Part shown: positions 10,579 through 21,369 of the stretch, piece after piece
Layout: each line of letters opens with the position of its first letter
How positions within the stretch are numbered: position 1 is the stretch's first letter
Assembly (NCBI GenBank): GCA_002786065.1
Contig: NHNY01000019.1
Coordinates: 248,001-312,000 of the forward strand
Reading direction: 5' to 3'
From: Microcyclospora pomicola
Lineage: Eukaryota; Ascomycota; Dothideomycetes; Capnodiales
Length of the DNA stretch: 64,000 nucleotides
Made by a program: the position numbers and the translations under genes
Notes under the pieces: model-generated
The model's database searches: none
Seen by the model: the letters and a program-made list of their open reading frames with translations, nothing else
Told to the model about the DNA's origin: nothing

Positions 10579-10809
10579 ACGACGATAACGATAAGTGAAG
10601 GACGTCTTCGCTCATGTAATCAAGCATGACGTTCACTTGGAGCACCGTAACATGGCTTTCACATGCTCGCTCTCCACATTTTTCGATGAGCTCACATGCA
10701 GCTACAGCTCGACCTTACTGAACTTCTCTCAATGGGCGGCAAGCAGATTCTCTTTCGAAGCATCGTGCACAACAGAGTCACCAACTTCGCCAATATCTTC
10801 GCCAACACC

Positions 10810-12229
10810 ATGAATTCCACGCCTGAGCCTGCTAAACGCATGCTGGACGGATGTTTTGGTACTAGCAATAGCTGCACCCCAAGCACATTGTCGTTCACGT
10901 ACTGATCTTTTGAACGCAGCCATCCACAAACCTCAAGGAATCACCAGCGCCCAAGTCATCCGCGATGTGCAGAAATCATTCGATCCATCACAATTATTCA
11001 AGCCGATGCTTGATGCGGAGGTTGCGAAAAGAGCCGCGGACCGCCAACGCAATCCACGGCAAAAGAAGACTCGACGAGAACGACGCCCCATAGCTGTCAA
11101 GATGGGCCACGGTGGAACGCTAGATCCGGGTGCGACGGGCGTGCTGGTGCTTGGGTTGGGTAACGCGACGAAGGCTCTGCCGCGGTTCCTGGAGTGCACA
11201 AAAAGCTACGAGGCGGTACTTTTACTGGGCGCAGCAACTGACACGTACGATGTGTGGGGCAAGGTGGTGGCGCGTAAGCCATACGAGCACGTCACGCGAT
11301 CGAAGGTGGAGGAGGCATTGGCTCAGTTTCGTGGGAAGATCATGCAAAAGCCGCCGATCTTCAGTGCTTTACGAGTGCAGGGAAAGAGACTGTATGAGTA
11401 TGCTCGAGAAGGTAAACCAGTCCCCGTGGAGATAAAGGAAAGGCCGGTGGAGGTTGTAGAGCTAGAGTTGTTGGATTGGATGGAGGGTGGAGAGCATGAA
11501 TGGCATTGGCCGACAGAAGACGCGCCGCAAGAGGAAAAGGTCGTCGCGCAGCAAGTGCTGGGCTTGAGCGGAGGGGAGGCACCAAAGGGTGATCACGAGA
11601 GTGCCACGCAAAATGAGGAAGAACCTGCTCTGCCATCAGATACTCTGATGTCTGGTGCACTACCTGAAAATCCTACGAAGGACGTTGAGATCGAGCAAGT
11701 GGAGGAAACGAGCTCGAAACGAAAGCGCGAGGACACCGATGGCCTCAACAGCAGTGCGGTCGAAACGGAGAACCCTCCATCAAAACGCGTCAAGTCTCCC
11801 GTCGAGTCTACGACGGCAGCTCCTACCACGCTTTCGACGACTATACCCCAAGATACAACTTCACCATGGGTCTCTGAGGCAGCCCAGGCTCCTTGCCCGG
11901 CTCCGGCAATGCGCATCCGAATGACAGTGACTAGCGGCTTCTATGTGCGCTCGCTTTGCCAGGATCTTGGTGTCGCTGTAGGCTCTCTAGGAACCATGGC
12001 TTCGTTGGTGCGCACACGCCAAGCAGATTTCGAATTGGGAACGAACGTCCTTGAGTTTGCGGATTTGGCTAAAGGCGAGGACGTATGGGGTCCGAAAGTG
12101 CAGCAGATGCTGTCAGACTGGCAGAGTAAAGAGCATGCAGCGGAGCTGGAGTCCAAGCAAATTACCGCTGAAGCAGAGAAAGAAGAGTATAAGAGAAGGA
12201 ATACCAGCTCGGCTGAGCCGGAAGGTTGA
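10810..12229 (+). CDS. PUS4: tRNA pseudouridine-55 synthase Pus4 (TruB family)
   Basis: Converts U55 of tRNAs to pseudouridine in cytosolic and mitochondrial tRNAs. Exons 10810-10858 and 10920-12229 (61-nt intron) give 452 residues. The intron is required: exon 1 ends MLDGCF and joins AIHKPQGITSAQVI, the TruB motif I. The catalytic loop GHGGTLDPGATGVLVLG lies near residues 80-97, with the nucleophilic aspartate in TLDP at about residue 85. YDVWGK and QKPPIFSALRVQGKRLYEYAR follow, and the C-terminal motif GFYVRSLCQDLG comes near residue 357. Between the two conserved halves is a disordered insertion of more than 100 residues holding SSKRKRED and PPSKRVK, likely nuclear localisation signals. 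Start chosen at MNSTPEPAKR; an in-frame ATG ten codons later is also possible, and an upstream one at 10696 is less likely. Confidence 0.9.
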
Positions 12230-12805
12230 GCCAGGGAGACAGGACCGATAGACGTACGTATGACTCGTCTGCCTGGGACAAGAGTGCAAAAGCCTTCCGA
12301 TTGTCGTGCATGCTCATTTTCTACGGAGAGCCCAATTGTGCTCAAACGTGCCCTGGAACACGAGCACTCTTCCTGCCTTCGTGGCTTTCGATGTCGAAAC
12401 ACGAAACACCCTTGCTAATGTCTCCGTCTTTGTTGCATGGACTCGGGCTTGGCTGAATGCGGTCCATAGTACTCATCGAGACATCCGTTGGTAAGACTCA
12501 TGCTAGACACTTTGTCACATTTTCCATTGTGTCACAAAGGGTGGTGGCCGTGATTTGCCTCCGAAGTGTCAAGACTGAAGCTGTGAGCAACTCGATCGTG
12601 AGGTCCACAATGTTGACAAGTGCTGGAAGGCACTCTTCCCTTTTCAAGTCCGAGTCTGTGCGGTAGCCGGCTCGAGTTCACCCAATTTTGGCGTACATAA
12701 TGCTCCTTTCTCAGTGTGCATCGGCAGAGGCTCAAGGCAGCCAGTGACCAATCAATGCATAGGGGCAATATCAACAGTCCCAAAGTCAACGATGAATTGT
12801 CATTC
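12230..12805. other. Convergent intergenic region
   Basis: 3' flanks of PUS4 and the Tim17-like gene. Only short frames without recognisable features; no repeat or RNA gene seen. Confidence 0.4.
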
Positions 12806-13644
12806 TCACTTATCGTTTGAGCGCTCACTTGTGCTCCTCTCCTGGCCCTGAGGCTCATCTTGTTGCTGCTTTCTGAGCATAGCAAGTTTGTCATCAAGGA
12901 TCGCAATCTCGACGTCCAGCTTCAACATTCTCTCAGCCAGAATCTTGCCATATTCCTCGTCTGTCACGGCCGTGATTGGACTCCAGCCCGAATTGGCTAT
13001 CCGCTGAAGAAGGGGCACTTTTGCCGCCGATCTATCACGGTTATTCCATACATCGGCGGCGTACTGTCCGGCGCCACCGAAGAGAGACCACATCAAAATC
13101 CCCGGTATCACATTCGAGCGACCGCGAGTGATAGCAGCGATCGTTCCTCCCGACAGACCTCCAGCAATAGCACTAGCGCTGACTTTCGTGTGCACATCCG
13201 CGTGTTCTGTCGTGGTCCAGGCGTGAAGTATAGTCCCTCGTGCGGCCCAGTAAGAGGCTCCCAGTCCAAAGCATCGGATCGAGGACGCAGTCGCAAAGAT
13301 CAAAGGGGTCGTGTTCTTCAGGATTCCAGCCGTTCCACCAAAGATGAATCCTGCACCAGCTAGAAGGACGTTAGCTAAGATTGTTCCATATCGTCGACTG
13401 AGTGAAAGGTCACGTGACCAAATAATCAAGGTGGTTTTGCACATCATACTTGATCATGTGTATTGAGATGTGTCCATATCACCCTGATGAACATGATGTG
13501 ATCAAGCGTAGAGGGAAATATCTATAGCAATGTTATTGCGATTGATAAAAAAAACTCACCACTTGCTGCTCCAACTTTCAAGGCTGGGCCAAGCACATCA
13601 GTCAAGGAAGGGTCCTGTCTCGCCAGCACGTCGTTCTTCGCCAT
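12806..13644 (-). CDS. Tim17/22/23-family-like mitochondrial membrane protein
   Basis: Exons 13644-13560 and 13359-12806 (200-nt intron) give 212 residues. Exon 1 encodes MAKNDVLARQDPSLTDVLGP, and the join restores a glycine-rich first segment AGAGFIFGGTAGILKN. Three or four hydrophobic, Gly/Ala/Ser-rich segments follow (PLIFATASSIRCFGLGASYW, ASAIAGGLSGGTIAAI, VIPGILMWSLFGGAGQYAAD). This is the pattern of small Tim17/Tim22/Tim23/Pmp24 superfamily proteins, with no signal peptide. The C-terminal 60 residues are charged and heptad-like (EEYGKILAERMLKLDVEIAILDDKLAMLRKQ), a probable coiled coil. Similar uncharacterised proteins occur across Pezizomycotina. Function and exact membrane are not known; mitochondrial inner membrane is inference from the superfamily. 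It is divergent from eIF4B. Confidence 0.65.
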
Positions 13645-14013
13645 GATGGGGCAATTGGGATCACCGCATAACTTTTGTATGTTCTGCTACCTGATTCGCA
13701 TCAACGATCGGATAGAGTTGTGTTGCAATCGTTGATAGGAACACTGCATCCAGGAGACGCGATGTGACTGCTCGACTTGAAGCACTGCGCTCTGCCGGGT
13801 CCCGGGAGGGCACTAAGAGATCGGTGGTCATCATCAAATCCGCCGCCACTACAAAAATCAACCTCAACTTCAACCACACGCACTACACACCACGTCGCGT
13901 GGGTTTTTTCCAACAACACAAACCATATACGAAGCTAAGAGAACCCCGTTCTCTTTGATCTCAGACAGACCGCGCTCATAACATAGCGCGCGTTTGTTCT
14001 TCCAACCGCAATC
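13645..14013. promoter_or_regulatory. Divergent upstream region of the Tim17-like gene and eIF4B
   Basis: 369 nt between start codons. It probably contains the 5' UTR of eIF4B, whose start codon lies just before a splice donor. No specific regulatory motif identified. Confidence 0.4.
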
Positions 14014-16028
14014 ATGGGTACGCTCCTCCGCTCGAACGATGCAACCGAAGATCACCACTACGGGGTCGCTGCGCACCGCGACAATCTCGAGTTTCAGGAA
14101 CATCGGCTGACCTTTCATGTGTAGCACCCAAGAAGAAGCAGGAGAAGATGGGGTTGGGCGAGTTTCTTTCAAACCAATGTATGCAGGAGCCCCCTCACGA
14201 TACCACTTTGTACTCGGCCATTCAATCCGCCCAATGGTTTCGAGATTGGAGTGAGTAAGAGCAGAACAGCTGACACACATGGGCAATAGCTCTCGGGTCC
14301 TGGGCCGACGAGATGGACTCACAGCCTCTCCCTTCTGCACCATCGGGATACGGAAGCAGCACTCGTCGCGATGACGGCGAAAAGCGTTCCTTTAACCAGC
14401 CTTCATGGGAGCGAAGTGGGAGTGGAATGGGAGCTCGAGGAGCAGGCGGCTTTGGTGAGATGTGCCGGCTCTCTCAAAATACGCCTGGGGCAATGAGCTA
14501 ACAAGATCAGACGATCGTCCACAATACGCCATGCGCGAACAGCTGCCGCTTCCTTCCAAACCACCATACACAGCTCATCTTGGCAATCTGGCATATGATG
14601 TTACGCAAGCCAACATTGAAGAGTTTCTCGGCGAATGCCAGGTCACGAATGTGCGAATTGTAGAGGACAAGGTCGACCGCAAGCCGAAAGGATTTGGATA
14701 TGTCGAGTTTGGAAGCCTGGACGGCCTGAAGAAGGCGCTTACGCTTACCGAGTCCAGCTTCATGGGTAGAAACATCAAGATCAGCGTTGCTGAACCACGT
14801 AAGTGTGGAGACCTGTTGACGTAGCGATGAAGTACTCACACTGCTGTCAGCGAAACAATCCGAGTCGTCACGCGATCTATCCGACTGGTCTCGCAAAGGA
14901 CCCCTCCCGGATGCGCCACAGATGAATTCCCGTCAGCCCTCGAGTCGTGGCTACCAGCGTAACAACATGGACAACATGTCGGATGCAGGAAGCGAGCGAG
15001 GAGGAAGTCGACGTCCCGGATTCTTCGAAGGTGACGGCAAAGTACGTGACTTGGGTAACTGGGAGCGGAGGGGTCCTTTGTCCCCGGCAGCTGGTGCAGG
15101 TCCACCGGCACGTGATGGCGGTCGCCTGAGAGAGGGTGGACAACCACGTGAGCGGATGCAAAGTCCTGCATGGGGCGAGGGACGCTCAGATGCAGGCTCC
15201 AGACCACCCCGCAAAGAGTTCGAGGCACGCCCGCCTGTTGAGCGCACTCCCACTGCAGCTGAGCAGGACAGCCAGTGGCGCACCAAGATGCGTCCAGATC
15301 CATCTCCGGCCGCTACGCCGGATGTTTCCACGCCATCCTCGCCTGCAGCACAGGCGCCAAAAGAGCGACCTAGGTTGAACCTTGCGAAACGATCTGTCTC
15401 TACTGCTGAGACTGATGCTCCTGCAAATAGCGCTGACTCGAAGGCATCGCCCTTCGGTGCAGCCAAACCAATCGACACCGCGCAACGTGAACGGGAGGTT
15501 GAGGAGAAACGCGAAATCGCCATTAAGCAGAAAAAGGAAGCCGATGACAAAGCTGCAGAGGAAAAGAAGGCGCGCGACTCGGCTGCACGCGCCGAGCGTG
15601 CTGATCGTGCCGATCGCGGTCAGTCGCAAGATGAAGACAAGGTCACCTCTCCTGCCGGTGGACCACCTCGAGGCCCGCGTCGTCCGTCTCGTCAGCAGAA
15701 CGGCACCAAAGGCTCGGCCAAGGAGAACAGCGAAGGCTCATCAGCGGCTCGCCCTAGCTTTAGTATTCTAGGTCGCGAGAATGAGGAGGGCGGAGATGAT
15801 GCTGCCGCGCAGGAGGCACAAGACGGCGAAGCAGATGCAGTTGATGCTTCAGCGAACGGCACCATCATTGGGGACAAAGAGACCAAACCACAGGAAGTCA
15901 CAGTCACCAAGGATGCCTCTGAGGATGGCCAATCCACTGCCCAAGCCATGGAAGATGACGGCTGGAGCACTGTAGCAGGGAAGTCCAAGAGCAAGGGGCG
16001 TGGCGGTGCTCGCGCGATGGCCTCGTAG
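14014..16028 (+). CDS. TIF3: Translation initiation factor eIF4B (Tif3-like)
   Basis: RNA-binding cofactor that stimulates the helicase eIF4A during mRNA recruitment in the cytosol. Five exons: 14014-14017, 14125-14178, 14290-14454, 14511-14798, 14851-16028, giving 562 residues. Exon 1 contributes only ATG and one base. The joins produce MAPKKKQEKMGLGEFLSNQ, then LGSWADEMDSQPLP, the usual fungal eIF4B start. One RRM follows at about residues 92-170, with RNP2-like HLGNLAYDV and RNP1-like KPKGFGYVEF. The remaining 390 residues are disordered and rich in Arg, Gly, Ser, Asp and Lys, with a strongly charged stretch around REREVEEKREIAIKQKKEAD, and end with DDGWSTVAGKSKSKGRGGAR. Introns are 107, 111, 56 and 52 nt with canonical ends. 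All frames connect without breaks. Confidence 0.92.
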
Positions 16029-16950
16029 CGTGTGGTCACGTCAGCGAGGACTTGCAGACCCTGACCGTTGTGCAGGGACGTAGTGTGGCAAGGCCTCGCA
16101 ACAAAAAGTTTTATCATCGCGACGGTGTGAAGAGCTTCAGCACTCCGTCGCTGGTCGCTGTCATGACTGGCGCAGTCTTGGCTGGGTCGTGGAGCACATA
16201 AGGGTGACAAATCGAAGCGAAGTGTCGATACAAGTGCGGAAATGGCAATGAGTCTCACGACCTTCAGTATGATCTCGGCATGGACTCTTTATTCTCTTCT
16301 CATCACTATCAGCATGCGTGTAAAAGGTCCAGCAGACCGACATGTACTTTCATCAAGTGTTTATTGACATCGATAAAGTGGCCACACCTTTGCCCACACC
16401 TTTGCCTTGTCCTTGTAATGTAGGCAAACGTGTACATCTTCCGACCGGTTTTGTTGGAATTTGAATTGAACAGTGGGCACTTAATATGGCATAGCTCATG
16501 ACTTGATCATTCTCGGACAATGTATGCCCAACTTCGTCCTGTCGACTGCCTGTCTGGGTGTATCCACGTTCATCCCTCGGTACTCGTTCTTAGTGGTCAA
16601 CAAACACAGTGCCTAGAGGCACTACTTACTGTATGGAAGGCCAGTGCTGTGCGGGACCTTCTCGCAGAAAGTGGGACTGATTGATAAGTAAGATGTTTTG
16701 ATTTCAGATCGCCAGTCTCTATCCGTACGGAATCTGAATCTGTAAAGGCATTGTCTCATAGCGAGCATAATGACATCCTGTCTAGCTCGTGCGCCTTCTG
16801 CTACACTTCCTTGCCTTTTCATGAAAACTCCAGGCACCTTGCTTTTGGTCGACTCGTACAGGCGCACCTCTATCGCTTCATAGAACGTCCATTGGCAATA
16901 TTCATCGCGGCCAAGTCCTTGCTGCATACTCCTGAATCCAACTCCTACGC
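16029..16950. other. Convergent intergenic region
   Basis: 3' flanks of eIF4B and SmD3. A duplicated short phrase (tttgcccacacc / tttgccttgtcc) near 16389-16415 is the only repeat noticed. No gene recognised. Confidence 0.4.
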
Positions 16951-17473
16951 TCAGCCTCGACCACCCCTATCACCTCGGCCAGGACCACTTCCTCTTGCGC
17001 GGTTGACTGTGGCCCTACCTCTCGCAAGACCGACTCCGCGACCGCGAGACGCTTTCGAGCGGAACATCGGCGCATTCCTAACACAGACTACAGTTAGTCC
17101 CGATTCCCCTACAAGTGTCCTCGAAACCAGCTTGCTCACCTCAACATGTCTGGGACAATGAATATCCTGACGTGGCTACCACGAATGTATACGCGATCCA
17201 GATGCGTCACTCGCCCGTCGCGCTGCGTAACGTTGATGTTTTCCAACTGCACGTTCATGTTGTCCTCGGCCTCGACCAGCTTGCCGCGGAATGTCTGGCC
17301 AGAGTCGACCTCGACGGTGACTTGATGTCCCTAGAACAGGCAGGGTTGATCAGCGTCTATTGCGACATGGTTCAGCGGGACGCGCAAAGCAAATCGGAGG
17401 GTCGTTGTGGTAGAGCTGAACTTACCGTCGCTTCATTCAGGAGCTTGATCGGTATTCCGATCGTGGATGTCAT
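16951..17473 (-). CDS. SMD3: Small nuclear ribonucleoprotein Sm D3
   Basis: Core Sm-ring protein of the U1, U2, U4 and U5 spliceosomal snRNPs. Exons 17473-17426, 17330-17140 and 17077-16951 give 121 residues, the normal family size. Exon 1 is [16 protein letters not shown]. Exon 2 carries the Sm fold: [20 protein letters not shown] (Sm1), [16 protein letters not shown], then [20 protein letters not shown] (Sm2). Exon 3 is the RG-rich tail ([20 protein letters not shown]), the usual substrate of arginine methylation in SmD3. Introns of 95 and 62 nt have clean GT/AG ends and the three exons connect in frame. It is divergent from GEP4 with 179 nt between start codons. Confidence 0.95.
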
Positions 17474-17652
17474 GGTCGCGGTCCTTGTGTGTGGTGCAAG
17501 GTTGCGTGTTGCAGAGGTGTCGCAGCACATGTGCTCGAGTTGAAGTCCGCTTCACGGCAGAATTTGCCTGAGGCGGTGAACTTCGTCCTCTCCCCTATGG
17601 AGCACGCCTGACCTCGACCAGGCCACAATTCTCGCACAATGCGACCTCGACC

Positions 17653-18345
17653 ATGAATCTATCTGGTACGTTCAACGTCCTCCGACTATTCGTAAATCCA
17701 ACTCTGTGTTTGCCACAATACACTGTGTCAACATTTGATCAACTGCCAGTGCCTTTGTCTAAAGCTTTCAGCCATGGCATCTCCAACTCCGAAAAGAAAC
17801 CCGATATTCGCGCTATAGTGCTTGATAAAGACAACTGCTTCTCAGTCCCAAAGCAAAACTCGGTGTATCCGGCATATCAAACCAAATTTGCAGAACTACG
17901 AGAAGCCTATCCTGGATCCCGTCTACTGATCGTCTCCAACTCCTCTGGCACCAGTTCTGACAAGGGTCATGTCGAAGCAGCACTTCTAGAGGAGAATACG
18001 GGCGTGAAAGTCCTGCATCATGATGTCAAGAAACCTGGCTGCTCTGCTGAGATCCTCGAGCACTTTCGTAATGAGGGTGTAGCGGATCGAGCGAATCAAG
18101 TGGCGATTGTCGGTGATAGATTGTTCACGGATATCTTGATGGCCAACATGATGGGGAGCTATGGGGTTTGGATCAAGGATGGCCCAGTACCTGATCATGG
18201 ATTGGTGAGTGACTGATCGAAGCCGCCCCGTATGTATGTGTGTTGATCCCGTAACTTGTAGCTCTCCAAAGTCGAGAAAGGTCTTTCATCCTTCCTACTT
18301 CGTCGAGGTTATGAGGCGCCGAGTCCTCGAAGCGACTTTGAGTGA
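17653..18345 (+). CDS. GEP4: Mitochondrial phosphatidylglycerophosphatase Gep4
   Basis: Dephosphorylates phosphatidylglycerophosphate to phosphatidylglycerol in mitochondria, a step of cardiolipin synthesis. Exons 17653-18204 and 18262-18345 (57-nt intron) give 211 residues. The start MNLSGTFNVLRLFVNPTLCL is typical of fungal Gep4. HAD-superfamily motifs are visible: the nucleophile motif IVLDKDNCF near residue 57, the LLIVSNSSGT motif near residue 95, and VAIVGDRLFTDILMANMMG near residue 155. The second exon supplies LSKVEKGLSSFLLRRGYEAP and the stop. The gene stands alone on the plus strand, divergent from SMD3. Confidence 0.92.
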
Positions 18346-19187
18346 GATGTTATCGGCCACTAACCTTGGTGTTGAACACATTTCCTCGGCCAGCATGACC
18401 GTCTCGCGCACACGGTTCCAATTGAGAGGCAAGGATCAAGCCCACACTGGAGATAGGCACGTACGATCTGTTCAAGTGCTCGACACGCATTGAGGTCAGG
18501 CACAGCTGGAGAATTTGGTCTCCGGCAACACGATCTGGAACACTGTGGAAGTGCAGAACTGAGCATCACCACGGTACATGAAAAGTGCTAATGGCTCACC
18601 ATGCATCAGTAGTGATTACCTGATGCAAAGCTCAGCCACGATTGAAGCTATTGACTCCTACTCACAAGTATCGAACAACGGCGTGCTCACACCTGATTCG
18701 AGACGGGTTCCTGGCAAATGGATATACTCCATATCATTGTAACTCTAGCCAATATCTGTTATATGATCGACGACATGAGCTGTATGAGTACCTGTAAAAT
18801 ATGCAGATCATGCATGTATATGTATATTCTATAGCTTTATTCGAATTCATGGACGGACTTGAATTAATTTGTAGAGCTTCGCCAGCATGTAATGGTCTTG
18901 CCATGATATCAAAAAGCACACAGGTTGTAAGACCAGTTTCCATCAGCTCTAGCAGTAACATCTTTTACCACGGCGAAATCATATATAAGGTAATGCTTCA
19001 ATCAGCAATCTGATCATGCACTCCAGGCGACCGGAGGACTCTCGGGGGAGAACTCCGCAACCGCACGTGACCAGTCTCTAAAAGTTCGTGAGTTGCCTCA
19101 TGACAAGGGAGACCATTCACCTTCCTGCGCCGAGCGATTCATCCTGTTAGTCCGTTCTTATCGTTCCTGTCATCGTCGTCGCCCGTC
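18346..19187. other. Intergenic region with the upstream region of TUF1
   Basis: 842 nt between GEP4 and mitochondrial EF-Tu on the same strand. The middle part (18720-18985) is visibly AT-richer than the flanks. No gene, RNA or clear repeat recognised. Confidence 0.4.
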
Positions 19188-20577
19188 ATGTCGTTCGCCA
19201 GGACGTTTCTTCACACATCGAGAGCACTTCGGTCGCCATACTCAAGTCCGATCCAAAATGCATTGAACGGCAGAGCATTCAATGTCGCAAGGGGATACGC
19301 CACAGCATTTACGCGTGACAAGCCGCATGTGAACATTGGAACGATCGGTCACGTCGATCATGGAAAGGTAAGAGGCGATCTATGTGGACATGCAGAGTGA
19401 AACCATCAGAAGGACTTGCAATACTAAGAGCAAGCAATAGACTACCCTCACAGCCGCCATCACGAAGCGACAAGCCGAGAAAGGCTTTGCCAACTTCCTC
19501 GACTATGGCTCCATCGACAAGGCTCCTGAGGAGCGAAAACGTGGTATCACCATCTCCACCGCACATATCGAGTACCAGACCGAGAACCGCCACTATGCCC
19601 ACGTCGACTGTCCCGGTCACGCTGATTACATCAAGAACATGATCACTGGTGCCGCATCGATGGATGGTGCCATCATTGTCGTGGCCGCTTCCGATGGTCA
19701 GATGCCACAGACAAGAGAGCACTTGCTCCTCGCAAGACAGGTCGGTGTACAAAGAATTGTGGTCTTCGTCAACAAGGTCGATGCCATCGAGGACAAGGAG
19801 ATGTTGGAGCTGGTCGAAATGGAGATGCGTGAGCTTCTCTCATCATATGGCTTTGAGGGCGATGAGACCCCGATCGTTCTTGGGTCGGCGCTCTGTGCTC
19901 TTGAGGGCCGCCAGCCCGAGCTCGGCGAGTCCAAGATTGATGAGCTACTGGCTGCTGTGGACGAATGGATCCCGACCCCCGAGCGTGACGTGGCCAAGCC
20001 CTTCCTCATGTCTGTCGAGGATGTCTTCTCGATCCCTGGTCGTGGCACCGTCGCTTCCGGTCGTGTGGAACGTGGTGTCCTGAAGAAGGATTCCGAAGTC
20101 GAGTTGGTCGGCAAGAACGCCACGCCCATCAAGACCAAGGTCACCGATATCGAGACCTTCAAGAAGTCTTGTGACGAGTCCCGCGCCGGCGACAACTCTG
20201 GACTGCTGCTCCGTGGTGTGAAGCGTGATGATGTGTTGCGCGGCATGGTCGTGTCCCAGCCCGGCACTACCAAGGCACACCGTAAGTTCTTGACGTCGAT
20301 GTACGTCCTGACCAAGGAAGAAGGAGGACGCCACACCGGTTTCCACAACAACTACAAGCCGCAGTTGTTCATCCGAACAGCTGACGAGGCTGCTTCCCTT
20401 ACATGGCCTGAGAACAGCGAAGGTGCCAAGGAAGACAAGATGGTCATGCCTGGCGACAATGTGGAGATGGTATGCGAGATCAACAAGCCGCTAGCCATTG
20501 AGCAGGGTCAACGGTTTAACGTCCGTGAGGGTGGCCGAACTGTCGCTACTGGTCTCGTTACCCGCATCATGGAGTAA
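19188..20577 (+). CDS. TUF1: Mitochondrial translation elongation factor EF-Tu
   Basis: GTPase that delivers aminoacyl-tRNA to the mitochondrial ribosome. Exons 19188-19367 and 19441-20577 (73-nt intron) give 438 residues. The first 40 residues ([20 protein letters not shown] onward) are rich in Ser, Arg and Ala without acidic residues, a mitochondrial presequence. The P-loop GHVDHGKT spans the exon junction, exactly between Lys and Thr. Switch [18 protein letters not shown] in [11 protein letters not shown] and GSALCALEG complete the G domain. Domains 2 and 3 follow, with [19 protein letters not shown] and the C-terminal [18 protein letters not shown]. The length fits yeast Tuf1. No nearby operon partner. 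Confidence 0.96.
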
Positions 20578-21369
20578 TGCAGGGCACGAGATTGTCCTGT
20601 GTCGAGCGTGGAAAAGCACATCGGCTCTACAAAGGAATCAACTCGCTTTTCGAGCAAGGCAGACCTGAAGAGGGAACTCACTTCCCATACCACGACAACA
20701 CCAACACGAAAGCGTCGCAACACTCAAGAGCGCACTACCAAACACGACCAAGTTCTTGTACTAACACGACAACCCTCAACTTCACTCGCATACCCCATTC
20801 CCCCTTTCCCCTTCAATTCCTGTACCCCTTGTATTCACAACGCCTACATTTTTGTATAGACACCACCGAGCACTTGCTCGTCGAGATGCGATGAGATGAG
20901 AGAGTCAAAAGTCCTGGCTTTGTGTGAGGAGGAATAGAAGGGGACACGATGGAAGCAGAAGAGTGCTGTACAGTACGGAGTTAGCCGTCGGCTGGCGGCA
21001 TACTTGTATTTGTAGAGGCGAATGGTCGCGGTCCTCAATGAAGGGGGAAAGTTTCCCTGCCTTTGTTCGGAATGCGCAGCTGTGTTTGCTGTAAGAATAT
21101 CTCAAGTCTAGAATGGGAATGATCCGCTCAACTCCATCCTTCATATTACGGTGCTCCTTTATTCGTTTCAACTCGCAGAAATATCTTTGAGAACTCATGA
21201 ATGACTAACGACACAACGTGAAGATAGTGCACCAGATGAGGGCTCCACACTGGAGCGAAGCAAAACGCTTTGGCATTGCTCACCTACATGCGAACGGTTA
21301 TCCCTCCTATCTAGCTCGAAATGCAAGCATGCACCATACCCATCCGTCCAATCCCATGCCATCCATAGG
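20578..21369. other. Convergent intergenic region
   Basis: 3' flanks of TUF1 and HEM3, with C/A-rich and pyrimidine-rich stretches near 20690-20850. No gene recognised. Confidence 0.4.

Noticed and set aside
14951-15629. Minus-strand frames of 199 and 147 codons within eIF4B
   Set aside because: Antisense to the charged tail of eIF4B; low-complexity complement of Arg/Gly/Glu codons.
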